Shown piece by piece: positions 47,812 to 58,600 of a stretch of 64,000 nt of DNA. This DNA comes from Sipunculus nudus (lineage: Eukaryota > Annelida > Sipuncula > Golfingiida > Sipunculidae): the NCBI GenBank assembly GCA_026874595.1, contig CM049311.1, forward strand, positions 43,281,676 through 43,345,675, given 5' to 3'. A program made the translations under genes and the position numbers. Numbering within the stretch: the first letter of the stretch is position 1; each line of letters begins with the position of its first letter. The notes beneath the pieces are model-generated. The model had not been told where the DNA came from. It saw only the letters and a list, made by a program, of their open reading frames with translations, and made no database searches.

Positions 47812-48557
47812 ATTCAAACTTAGTTTTAATCTCAGCTATATTTCTATCACCTGGACGGTGAAAATCTACCAACAAATTACTGCAGCGCCCCCTACTGTCA
47901 GCTAATATCTCCTGTGAGGAACGGATTTTTGTAAATTGTATGTGGTACGATGGTTTGACAGTCATTCGGTTTTCACAGGAAATAATTAAATAAAACAACT
48001 GAGAGGTTTCTATGTTACCATTATAGAGAATCACAGATGACAGGTTTCATATTCATGAAATACGTAAGTCATTGCCGATGAGCACTTTATAAGCGTCAAG
48101 CGATTTGCATTGCGCAGTTTGCTGATCAGCGAAATAGGTGGTAGAAAGGTTTCATGCATAATATGTGAAAAAATAAAAGTGTTTTCGTTGTTTGTTAACA
48201 TGAAATACTTATAGAATATATATCTTTAAATCATATTTAATCACATAATAGTCGGAGGTTGTTATATGGGGGCTAATTCGTCTAAAATAAATGCTTTGAT
48301 TGAAAGGTTCCTAACCAGCTCCACTGATCAGCGAAATAGTCACCTGCTGGTAACTTGCGTTTCATGTATAATTATGAACACAATTAAAATTTATGCATAT
48401 GTTTGTAAATACGTAATACTGATAGGAAAGGTGTCTTTTAATCATATTTAATCACAAAATAGGCGGAGGTTGGTGTATGAGAGATAATTTGCCTCAAATC
48501 AATGCTGTCATTTAAAGGTGGCTGATCAGCGCGCTGATCAGCGGTCTGCAGTATAAT
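47812..48557 (-). repeat. Third, diverged arm copy inside the foldback loop
   Basis: Oriented as the right arm. Shares 'CAGCGCCCCCTACTGTCAGC' with 49255-49275, 'GAGAATCAC', 'GTAAGTCATTGCCGATGAGC', 'GCAGTTTGCTGATCAGCG', and the GCTGATCAGC double palindrome at about 48520-48541, then GGTCTGCAGTATAA. It lacks the terminal CCCTCCC, so it is an older internal copy or the remnant of a nested relative. Confidence 0.8.
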
Positions 48558-48562
48558 CCTCC

Positions 48563-49962
48563 GATGATTTATTATAGTGTTGTAATTAAGTGTAATTACT
48601 CCTTCAACCTTTTTAGAACTCAGTATATTTATGTTGATAGTATATGTTGATAGTTCCAAAACTAGGAAAAGCATTCCTATATTCCAATCATTTTTGAGAA
48701 ATATATAAGTAACGATGTTAAAGCAATCAATATGCGGATATTTTTACACAGTTGTGGAAATGTCCTGTTGTAAAATGAAAAAAAAAATAGATACCGATAA
48801 TGATGTTTTTGTGGCGTTATTCTTTGACGTTACTTCAACACACAAACACACATATATATATATAATATAATATAATATATATAAGTGGGATTAAAACAGG
48901 AGTAATCTATCAATATCATGTTAAAATCGATCAAATCATCTATATAATGATGTTGAAAAAAATTCTGACGACCCACTTTTTAAATGTAAAAAAAGGGAAA
49001 TATAAGAGAGATGTAAAGAAACTTGTGAAAGTTTTTAAGGAACGATTATATTATACATGAAGAATGAAAGAATCCTTAGGCTACACGTACAGTTCTTAAT
49101 AAAAATTAGAGGATAATCAGTCTTTCAATGTGGCTATATACATTTAACATTCTTAATTATTTATAAATTCAAATTTTATATACATTAATACTAAGTGCGT
49201 ATCTCAGCTATTTATCTTACCTGGCCGGTGAACACCTGACAACAAATTACTGCAACGCCCCCTACTGTTAGCTAATATCTCCGAGTGGTCGGTTGGGGAC
49301 TAATATTTTAAAGTTGTATGAAGTAGTCTGGTATGGGCGATGTATTAGCTATCACTCGGTTTCACAGGATATAGGTAAAACAACTGAGAGCCTTCAATAT
49401 TACCATTATAGAGAATCACGCGTGACAGGTGTCTTTGTCAAGAAGTACGTAAATCATTGCCGATGAGCGATTACGCAGTTTGCTGATCAGCGAAATAGTA
49501 GGTGGTAGAAAGGTTTCATGCATAATTATAGTAACACATTAAACGTGTTTTCTTATGTTTGTAAATATTTAATACTTATAGAATATGTATCTTTAAATCA
49601 CATTCAATGACATAAAAGTCGGAGGTTGTTATATGGGGCTAATTTGTCTAAAATAAATGCTTGGATTGAAAGGTTTCTAATCAGCGCCGCTGATCAGCGA
49701 AATAGTTACTAGCTGGTAACTTGCGTTTCATGTATAATTATGAACACGATTAAAATATATGCATATGTTTGTAAATACGTAATACTGATAGGAAAGGTGT
49801 CTTTTAATCATATTTAATTACTAAATAGGCGGAGGTTGCTGTATGAGAGATAATTTGCCTCAAATCAATGCTGTCATTTAAAGGTGGCTGATCAGCGCGC
49901 TGATCAGCGTTTTATACTGCAGACCGCTGATCAGCGCGCTGATCAGCCAATAATACCCTCCC
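48563..49962 (-). repeat. Right arm of the foldback element
   Basis: Inverse partner of 45745-47108. A short AT microsatellite (48853-48885) is present here but not at the matching place of the left arm, so the arms have diverged by small indels. Confidence 0.9.
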
Positions 49963-49971
49963 AATGCTCCG

Positions 49972-50292
49972 TGAATGCCCGCTATTCCTCTGCTTTTACC
50001 CGGAGACATATTTCCCAGACCAGCGTTCTGTTCACCGCTTTACATGGTATTTCGCTTTCAGATCACAATGTCTATTCATGTATATACAAACATATAATGA
50101 GATTTCCAGATAGGGTGCACAACGGTGTCACGCAGCGGATGTCCCCAATGAATGTGATGAACAAAACTGATTACATTAAGCGAATAGGTCTAGAGGTGAG
50201 AGGAATTACAAACCCTCGTCATCATCCGGCAGCGCTGCTGCCTGTGTTTCTTTGATGTCATTCTCTGGCCTCCCGTTTCTGTCAACGAACAC
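49972..50292 (-). other. Leader segment next to the primer binding site
   Basis: About 320 bp of GC-richer noncoding sequence between foldback element and PBS. Any packaging signal of the retrotransposon could lie here. Confidence 0.4.
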
Positions 50293-50310
50293 ATCGTGCC
50301 GGCTGCGCCA
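50293..50310 (-). promoter_or_regulatory. Primer binding site
   Basis: Four bases inside the 5' LTR the minus strand reads TGGCGCAGCCGGCACGAT. TGG pairs with the CCA end of a tRNA. I cannot name the tRNA with confidence. Confidence 0.75.
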
Positions 50311-50314
50311 AATA

Positions 50315-50560
50315 TGTCACGATTCACGCCGCAGGTCCCATGACAAACAAGGTGACAGTTCATGACCGAAAACAACGTTTATTTTACTCCATTCACAACA
50401 ATTCCAGGCCAGCCTAACTGTAACTTTCCATTCCGCTGCCCGCGTTCGTCCCTCGCTCTCGACTCAGAACCTCGCTCTCGCCTCGGGATCCCTCCGTATA
50501 ACACTTACACTCATAAAATATAATTACGCTTTTAAAACAAATTACGGGCGTCTCCCTACA
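50315..50560 (-). repeat. 5' LTR of the gypsy element
   Basis: Same 246-bp sequence as the 3' LTR with one substitution. It would carry the promoter. An AT-rich TTATATTTTATGAG stretch on the minus strand (about 50510-50525) is the best TATA candidate. Confidence 0.97.
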
Positions 50561-50602
50561 CTACATACAACAATAGTGACACAATTGTATCTGTCTCATT
50601 CA

Positions 50603-50634
50603 GCTGAGCGCCGTGACCCATAGGTCCCTTGTTC
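50603..50634 (+). other. AGCTCAGCTGA-family 3' terminus outside the gypsy element
   Basis: TTCAGCTGAGCGCCGTGACC then CATAGGTCCCTTGTT, the standard 3' end of the family, 43 bp beyond the target duplication of the gypsy element. Confidence 0.6.
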
Positions 50635-50639
50635 TACCT

Positions 50640-51060
50640 CAGCCCACTTCACAGTATCACTATTATCATTATCACTTTTGGTATGTTCCTCTGTGTCACC
50701 ATTATCACTTTGGGTACGTTTCACTGTATCACCATTATATCTTTGGGTAAATTCCATGGCATCACCATAATCACTTTGGTTATGTTCTTTATCACTTTGG
50801 TTATGTTTCATTGTATCACCATTATCACTTTGGTTATGTTCCGGTGCATTATCACTTTGGTTATGTTTCACTGAATCACAGTTATCATTGTCACACTGCT
50901 CACTATGGGTTGACACCTTTACAGGGTTTGAATTTTGTTCACTATGATCAGTTTGATTCTGGTAGGTGTCTGATTGTGCACTATGGTTGTCTGGTTTGCA
51001 GGCAGCGGGCTCTGGCTGTAAGTGACTCCGTCGCCCTTCAGGATCATTGTATGGTTTCAC
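50640..51060 (-). pseudogene. C-terminal tail of old gypsy Pol with HNQSDN repeats
   Basis: About 140 codons remain open. The tail is very polar and repeats a unit close to (K/E)HNQSDNGDT, at DNA level a roughly 24-bp minisatellite containing ATCACTTTGGTTATGTT. No known domain; the placement after integrase suggests the disordered C-terminus of Pol. Confidence 0.65.
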
Positions 51061-51249
51061 TGTATGGTTTTAAACAATTTGCATGCACTAATGATTTCAG
51101 CGCCTGGTGGCTTTCACAGCTATGTATTCTGTAGGTATGGTTGGGTCCGATGTCACTGTTGTGATATAATACTTGCAAGTACCTGTGAAGCTTGCTGGAT
51201 TTACCTTTTGGGATGGCAGGGTTTAACATCCAGACTTGGTCTCCTAATT

Positions 51250-52110
51250 TAAATGCTGGCTCCTGTGCAGTTCTATTGTATTACTTCTCATAGTGAGACT
51301 GTGCCTTCAGTATGTTTTCCTGAGCTGTTTGGCATATTATGTCCAGTTTCTCCTGTAATTAAGTGACATAATCACTGAATGTGTTTGGCAAGCTTTCGGG
51401 TATTTGCATAATTGTGTCCACTGGTGCACACATTTTTTCTGCCAAATAATATTTCAAAAGGTGAAAACTATGTATAGTTTACAGCAGGTGTCTTCCTAAA
51501 AGCCATGAGGATTCCTGGTAAAATATCAGACCAGTTCTGTTGTTCTTTGTCAACAAAGGCTTTCAGTGCCTGTGCAAGGGTACGATTGAATTGCTGTTTG
51601 TCTGTGGGTGATATGCACTTGTAAAGGGATGTATTATCTCCAATCGCTTGCATAATTAATTTATCAGTCCTCACATAAAATTCCTGCCTCAGTCTGACAC
51701 TAGGGTGGTAGGAACTCCATAGCGTGCTATGATTTTGGTAAACAAAACATCGGCTAAATCTGCTTCGGTTTGACCTTTAAGTGGGAGGCCTCTGTCCATC
51801 TGGAGAAGCTGTCTACTATTAACATGATATAACTGTTACCAGGCCCCAAAATGTCGATATGCCAGTGTTTGGACAGTTTCGCAACAGGAAGAGGGTGGAG
51901 TGGTGCTGGATATTTGTGTGTTGGATTTTCACAGCCTGGCAGACGTCACAGGTCTTGACATAGTTTTGTGTATTAGCATACATTCCAGGCCAGTAATATT
52001 TCGAGCCCAGTGCAGCATAGGTACACTCTAATACCTGGTTAGCCCCACCTGCCAGACTGTCATGGTGTCCTTCCAATAATTCCTTCCTTGGGACTTCTGG
52101 GATTGCTAAC
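51250..52110 (-). pseudogene. Integrase remnant of the old gypsy element
   Basis: The zinc domain survives in part: GHHDSLAGG...YYWPGM...TCDVCQ (about 51930-52070). The core has VDSFSRWTEASHLK (about 51760-51830) and later NRTLAQALKAFVDKEQ, WSDILPGILMAFRKTP and FSPFEILFGR (51430-51600). Stops and frame changes separate these pieces. The family's DNA-joining function must be lost. Confidence 0.8.
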
Positions 52111-52239
52111 TGCTTCTCAATCCTAATGTCTTTTGGGAGTAACTAAGCTTGCCAATCCCATAGGTGATATAGAATCCCCCCTATAACCGTGCAATGCTGG
52201 CTTTCTGCGACCACAACGTTTGCTTTTTGTTGGTTATCT

Positions 52240-52870
52240 GCTAACTGTAGAGCACCTGTAACACACTAAATACTGTTTGTGCTTGACTATAATTATGGTT
52301 GTCATCTTCAAAACACAGGTTTACTTCCATTATTTCACATCCTGGTCTTTCCTCATGCTCTATGACTAAGTCAGTTTGACACACTTGCATCTCTCCAGGA
52401 CTGTTGTCCATCTCTTTTTGCCTGTCACTTCGTCTCAAGAGGGCATCTGCGTTCTGGTGATGACATCAAGGTTTATGTTCTATATCAAATTGGTAATATT
52501 GCAGCTGCAAAGACCATCTCAGTAATCATCCTGTCCTTGGATTGCTTTATTCCTTCAACCATTTTAATGCCACATGATCTGTGAGGACAGTGAAATACTG
52601 GTTTGCCAAGTAGGGATGGGATGCTTTGACACCCTCAATGAAAGATAGTTCTTCTCTTTCAGTTATTGACCATTGTTTTTCAGCTGGGTGCAATGACCAA
52701 CCCTCATATGCTATTGGGTGCTCCAACCCATAGTCATCTTACTATCCTAGGATATATCCGATTGCTTCACCTGAAGCATCAGTTGACAAGAGACAGGGAT
52801 TGCTTCAATCAGGATACACTAGAACAGGTCTAGTGTTAGAGCCTGTTTTAGATGTTAAAAGGCTTTCTCA
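52240..52870 (-). pseudogene. RNase H remnant of the old gypsy element
   Basis: Recognisable pieces in order: LLSTDASGEAIGYILG, SITEREELSFIEGVK, YFTVLTDHVALKWL and NADALLRR, matching the D-E-D-D layout of gypsy RNase H. Several in-frame stops interrupt them. Confidence 0.78.
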
Positions 52871-52929
52871 CAGGTATCAGTCAAATTTAACACAGCATTT
52901 TTCTGCAGCAGTTTGTTGAGGGGGGCAGC

Positions 52930-53580
52930 GATTTCAGCAAAACCTTAAACAAAACATTGATAGTAATTGCACATACTGAGAAGGCTGTGAACATCATGCT
53001 TGTTTGTTGGAACTGGAAAGGTTTGCATCAGGTTTGTATTGTCAGTGTCAACTGTTATGCTCTGTGGGGTGATCACATGTCCCAGGTAATTGATGGCAAG
53101 TGAAACTTGCTTGGTTTCATGTTCAGACCTGCTCCTCTGAGACAACTAAAAACCCCATCCATGTGTTGCAGGTGCTCTTCAAATGTTTTACTGAACACCA
53201 AAATATCTATGTAGACCAAAGCATGTTTCCAATTTAGTCCCTTTAACACTTGAGTCATTAACATTTGGAAGGACATCAGGGCATTCATCAAGCTAAACGC
53301 TAATTTCTTGAATTGAAAAAGTCTATGGTGTGTTATGAAGGCACTTTTGTGTTAAGTTTCAGGGTCCAAGGGGATTTGCCAAAATCCTGAGGCTAAATCT
53401 AACGAGGGAAAGTACTTTGCAGAAGACTCACCCACAGTATCCAACAGATCATCCAGCCTAGGCAGCTGAAATATTTGCAGCTTGGTGACTTTATTTAATC
53501 GGCAATTGTCCACAGCGAAGCGAAAACCAGTCCCCTTTTTGACTAGCACAACAGGGCTGTACTATACTAGTCAGATATTG
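52930..53580 (-). pseudogene. Reverse transcriptase remnant of the old gypsy element
   Basis: Contains VKKGTGFRFAVDNCRLN, LPRLDDLLDTVG, SLDLASGFWQIPL and, after frame changes, VYIDILVFSKTFEEHL. The last should carry two adjacent catalytic Asp residues but has only one, an in-frame 3-bp loss. The element was therefore unable to reverse-transcribe even apart from its stops. Confidence 0.85.
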
Positions 53581-53740
53581 ATTGTTCTATGATGTCATTT
53601 TGAAGCATCTCCTCCACTTGTTGCTCTATTCCAGCTTTTTGTGCAGTGGTTGTTCTATAAAATCGCTGTCATTGTGGTAAGGCATCTCCAGTTTCAATAC
53701 GATGGTGGTAAAGATCAGTACATCTCAGTTCTGATCATTT

Positions 53741-54541
53741 TTATGCCCCTGCCACTTGGCGGGGCTGGGGCATATAGTTTTACCCATGTCCGTCATTCCG
53801 TCCTTCCGAAATCAAACAGTTGTACAGACTTCTTTCGCAATGCCTGCAGATATTGGCGTGATTTTTGGTGTGTGGGCAGATAATGACCAGTTACAGATCG
53901 AGTTTGCATTTCGTCCCGGTTGACCTATTTTTGACCGTTTTAGGCCTCATTTTCATGACAAATACACATGTACGGACTTTTTTTCGCAATGCCTGCAGAT
54001 ATTGGCCTGATTTTTGGTTTGTAGGTAGATAATGACCAGTTACAGATTGAGTTAGCGTTTTTTCCCAGTTGAACTATTTTGACCGTTTTACGGCTCCTAA
54101 ACTTAGAAAATTTCATGAAAAATAGAAATTTTCATGACAAATACACATGTACGGACTTTTTTTCGCAGTGCTTGCAGATATTGGCCTGATGTTTGGTGTG
54201 TGGGCAGATAATGACCAGTTACAGATCAAGTTCGCATTTTGTCCCAATTGACCTACTTTTGAATGTTTTACGCCTCCTTAACTTAGAAAATTTCATGAAA
54301 AATAGAAATTTTTGTGACAAATACACATGTATGGACTTTTTTTCGCAATGCCTGCAGATATTGGCCTGATTTTTGGTGTGTTGGCAGATATTGACCAGTT
54401 AGAGATCAAGTTCGCGTTTCGTCCCAGTTGACCTACTTTTGACCATATGACACCTCCTGAACTTAAAAAAAATTTCAAAATTTAACAAATGTTTCTAATT
54501 TGCCCCAGGCAGGGGCATTCGTGTCTTTCTGACACATCTAG
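53741..54541 (+). mobile_element. Pearl-like / Helentron-like element inserted in the old gypsy
   Basis: Starts TTATGCCCCTGCC with the inverted GGGGCTGGGGCATA soon after. Near the 3' end TTGCCCCAGGCAGGGGCATT recurs, then hairpin GTGTC-TTTCT-GACAC, AT and CTAG followed by T. The interior has four core repeats marked by GCARTGCYTGCAGATATTGG at 53837, 53986, 54165 and 54345, spacings 149, 179 and 180 bp. Core repeats of about 160 bp between conserved ends are as described for bivalve pearl elements. Noncoding. Confidence 0.78.
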
Positions 54542-54559
54542 TTTTGCAAACAAATCCCT

Positions 54560-55345
54560 GTTTTTCCAAGGAATTTTAGTTCTTTTTTGTTCTGATAGGT
54601 CTGTGTCTGACAGCATTAACCTCAAACTTTCAGCAGCCTGTATCCACAAGCTCTCTTAAGTGTCCTTTGCATGACCTGTTTACTGGGGACAAGTGGGCCT
54701 GGCCATCTGCTAGCTCTTGAAGTGGCTTAGCTCCCATTCTGCAAAATACCGGCTTAGGAATAATCACATTATCCGCAGGAATAGGTTGTGCAACTGCTAT
54801 TGTCTGCCCAAGTCTAATATGTACATCTACGTTTGATAAGGATTGAGTATTTATAAACTGTTTTGCCTCTCCTTATTTTAGCTAAACATCTGGCTCCCAT
54901 TAAGTTCAGTTTCGCAGGTAAGTGTGACAGGGGCTGCAGTAGTACCTCTTGTCCTGGCTGCCCTCTTACAATCACTGGTTGATCACATTCTGAGTTTGCA
55001 GGCAAAGTGACTGCAGATACAGTATTTACCATGGAGCCTGGTAACACGGGATCCTCTAAAACATGTTCAGATAGTCCATCCTGCAGAGAGAGATGACCAG
55101 TGGCCAGGTCAATTTAGGCTTTGTTGGCCTCAAGAAAGAGTATGCCCAGTATTATTTGGCAGTGAAGCCTCTCAAATACATGGAACTGTTGAGATATTTG
55201 AAGTCCACCAATTGACATTGTAAGATTTACTGAGCCAAAGCTGATTGCAAAGCACAACATACACCAATGATTGCCGGGATCCTTGCTGCACTGAGCTGTC
55301 CATGAAGTTTTAGGTTTCATAATAATCCCATTAAAATGCACGAGA
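54560..55345 (-). pseudogene. Protease and linker remnant of the old gypsy element
   Basis: 55114-55341 translates to a retropepsin C-terminal half: VNLTMSIGG...FHVFERLHCQIILGILFLEANKA, with the ILG element. 54814-55047 (PGSMVNTVSAVTLPANSECD, ...LLQPLSHLPAKLNLMGARCLAK) looks like the linker to RT. The active-site DTG half is not seen. Confidence 0.65.
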
Positions 55346-55459
55346 CTGAGTGCATTTTAATGGGATTATTACTTCCAAGTGTATTACAGCACAGTGGGGC
55401 TACAAGTCCTGTGCATGCCCAATCAATATATGGTCTATGTGTCCTGTGATGCTGTGACT

Positions 55460-55605
55460 TTCATTGCTGGTTGGGTCTTGGTGCTGAACGACACATCCTG
55501 GCAAAATGGTTTAGTTTTCTACACCTGTGGCATTCTAATCTATTAGCTGGGCATTCACTGTGTGCATGTGCTTCCCTCCCACACTTGTGACACTGCTCCA
55601 GCTTA
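55460..55605 (-). pseudogene. Nucleocapsid remnant with two CCHC zinc knuckles
   Basis: Minus-strand translation gives LEQCHKCGREAHAHSEC and ECHRCRKLNHFARMC, two C-X2-C-X4-H-X4-C motifs 8 residues apart, followed by SAPRPNQQ and a stop. It is cut at its N-terminal side by the repeat block starting near 55606. Confidence 0.82.
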
Positions 55606-58600
55606 AGCAATTACTCTTTGTCCGTCGTTTGTCTGTCTGTCCGTTAACCAGGCAAAAATCGTAACTGCTAGACCTGGAATCTTCTAACTTGACATCCAGA
55701 GAGGTCCATGAAAGATCTCCTTGGAAACCTGAAATTAGGTCTCTGTTACCCATATTCTTTGAGCTATGGAGCTCTGAATTACCCCCCAGAATAATGGAAA
55801 ATTTGATACAAAAGCTCAAGTATCTGAACAACTAATGCATTGATCCCCATGATTTTTGCATGAGACTTGATCATGGAATGTTTTTATTAGTTTCTGCAGA
55901 CTGGTGGCGCCACCTGTATTTTTCGATTTTTTGCTCAGCTGACTATAAGTCATCTGAGCTATAGTCGTGGTCCATTGTCTGTCGTCTGTTCGTCTGTCCG
56001 TTTGTCCGTCCATCCATAGATGTGGCACATTTTGAAACCGTAAGACCTAGGAATCCAAAATTCAGCATAATGTTAAATGTCCCCAAGATCTAATACAAAG
56101 CCAAAAAACTATGTCCTTGCGACTTCGTCTCTATGAGAAATTAAGGAAAAACCTCAATTTTTTATTAAAAACCTTTTTTCACACTTCAGGACTGCCTAAT
56201 ATCAAAACCACTCATCTGTTTTTCCTCATATTAAACATAAATATTCCTCTATATAGTTCCTGTGTACATGCCAGAAATTAGGTCTGTATTACATAATTTA
56301 AAAAAGTTATGGGCCTAAACATAATGCATTTTGTAAAAATTCAGGAAAGATATTTGATCTCCTTACACAAAACATGTTAAAGCTAAGGACTTTCTTCCCA
56401 GTAATATAACTTAAATTAATCAAAATTAAATTGTATAACTATAATGAGACCAAAATCTTTTAAATTTTTTAAAATATTGGCAAAAATAAAAAATATCTTA
56501 AATTTTTCCCAACTTTGAGCATTGCTAGTTTTTTTCCTGTAACTGCTGTGGATTTAATTTTCCAGCATGTTTTATGTTAGCATTTCATCTGTTAATACCA
56601 AAATATTTTAAATCAGTTGATCAAAAACTGTAGATTTTATTCAAGTTTTCAAGCACCATGTCACATATTGTTTACATCAAACTAGTGTTATGCAGTTTGC
56701 TAGAGCTCGGCTCCTCAGCTTCAGCTCTCAGTTCTAAAATTTGGCATACAGTTAGGTGTCTCCAAAATCCCCTACATTGCCAAGAATTTGGTCACTAGGA
56801 CTTAATTCCTTCGAGATATTACTGAAAAACTCAATTTTCCTTTGAAAACCCATTGTTACACTTCGAGACAGCCTAATATCAAAACCACTGATCTGACTTC
56901 AATCATATATAATATACATATTTTTCTATATATTCGCTATGCACATGCAAGAAATGATGTCAGTATTGCGTAATTGTTTTAAGTTATGGGCCCAAACATA
57001 ATGCACTTTGTAAATGAAATCAATCCTCTTCCCTGTCTCCAAAGATACTATCAAAATCATACATAAGCTAAACACCAACAACTCATAATACAGCTTATAT
57101 TTATTACCACACAAAACCAGCATGTGCCTCATTTCCAAATCATATTTTTTTAATCATATATAACAGCTGAGGGCCATGGGTCCCTTGTTTACGATTTTTT
57201 TTCTCTATTTTTGAGACCTTAAAAGATGAGGTTACAAATTGTAACGACTGGATCTAGAATCTTCCTTCTTGACATGCAGGGAGGCCCATGAAATGTCTTC
57301 TTGGAAACCTAAAATAAGGTCTCTTTTACCCAAATCCTCTTAGCTTTGGGGCTTCAAATTATCCCCCAGAATAATGGAAAATTTGATACAAAAGCTAAAG
57401 TATCTGAACAACTAATGAATTGATCACCATGATTCTTTGAATGCATATTCATCATGGAGTATTTCATCAGTTTCTGTAGACTGGTGGCGCCACCTCTATC
57501 TTTAAATTTTTTACAATTTTTTATCTCTATTTTTGAGACCTTAAAAGATGCTATCAACTGTTAACTTGGCACAAATCGTTACAACTGGACCTAGAATCTT
57601 CTCTCTTGACATGCAGGGAGGCCCATAAATTGTCTCCTTGGAAACCTAAAGTTACCCAAAACCTTTGATCTATGGGGCTTTGAAGTACCCCCCCAGAATA
57701 ATGGAAAATATGATACAAAAGCTCCAGTATCTGAACAACTAATGCATTGATCAGCATGATTCTTTTCATGGATATTGGTCATGGAATGTTGACTGGTGCC
57801 GCCACCTGTTTTTTTTTACAATTATTTTCTCTGTATTTAGCTCAGCTGACTGTTGTTAGTCATCAGAGCTATAGCGATCACTCTTTGTCTGTCGTCCGTC
57901 CGGCATATTCGGCCATCTGGCCATCAGGTCATATGTTCTTTAACAAGGCACAAATCGTAACCACTGGACCAGGAGTCTTCTTACTTTCCATCCAGGGAGG
58001 TCCATAAAAAATCTCTTTGGAAACCTTAAATTAGGTCTCTGTTACCCATATTTTTCAAGCCAAGGGGCTTCAAAGTACCCCCCCCCCCCCCCCCAGAATA
58101 ATGGAAAATATGATACAAAGCTCAAGTATCTGAACAACTAATGCAATGATCACCATGATTTTATTCATGGATTTGGTCATGGAATGTTGACTGGTGCCGC
58201 CACCTGTATTTTTTTACGATTATTTTTCTCTGTTTTTAGCTCAGCTGACTATTGTAAGTCATCTGAGCTATAGTGATCACTCTTTGTCTGTCGTCCGTCC
58301 GGCCATCTGGCCATCAGACCATATGTCCATTAACAAAGCACAAAACGTAACCAATGGACCAGGAATCTTCTAACTTTTCATCCAGGGAGGTCCATGACAA
58401 ATCTCCTTGGAAACCTGGGTCTCTGTTACCCATATTCTTCAAGCCATGGGGCTCCGAAGTACCCCCTAGAATAATGAAAAATTTGATACAAAAACTCAAA
58501 TATCTGAACAAGTAATGCATTGATCCCCATGATTCTTTGCATGAATATTGATCGTGGGGTGTTACCTCAGTTTTTGCAGAATGGTGGTGCCACCTGTATT

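Larger units (their letters stand above)
45745..49962. mobile_element. Foldback-type TIR element, about 4.2 kb, 9-bp target duplication
   Basis: Starts GGGAGGGTATAATT and ends AATAATACCCTCCC. AATGCTCCG is present on both sides (45736-45744 and 49963-49971). The arms, about 1.4 kb each, are inverted copies of one another (45745-47108 and 48563-49962). Close to each tip are two copies of a 22-bp perfect palindrome made of GCTGATCAGC-GC-GCTGATCAGC, and single GCTGATCAGC sites lie further in (46009, 46214 and mirrored at about 49480-49700). No frame over about 80 codons shows a transposase, so it is non-autonomous. A 9-bp duplication with long TIRs suits Mutator-like or foldback elements; the superfamily is inference. 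Confidence 0.9.
36374..50560 (-). mobile_element. Ty3/gypsy LTR retrotransposon, nearly intact, with a nested foldback element
   Basis: Two 246-bp LTRs (36374-36619 and 50315-50560) differ at a single position and start/end TGT...ACA in both readings. CTAC precedes the left LTR (36370-36373) and follows the right one (50561-50564): a 4-bp target duplication. On the minus strand the order is 5' LTR, PBS, a very long leader, gag, protease, RT-RNase H-integrase, a 1.4-kb noncoding tail, polypurine tract, 3' LTR. The domain order PR-RT-RH-IN is that of Ty3/gypsy (Metaviridae). The high LTR identity means recent insertion. Total length is 14187 bp, or about 9.96 kb without the 4218-bp foldback element in its leader. 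The exact clade is not assigned. Confidence 0.95.

Noticed and set aside
49884-50255. 123-codon frame near the 5' LTR as an extra retrotransposon gene
   Set aside because: It is antisense and spans the foldback tip (repeated palindromes) and leader; no domain.
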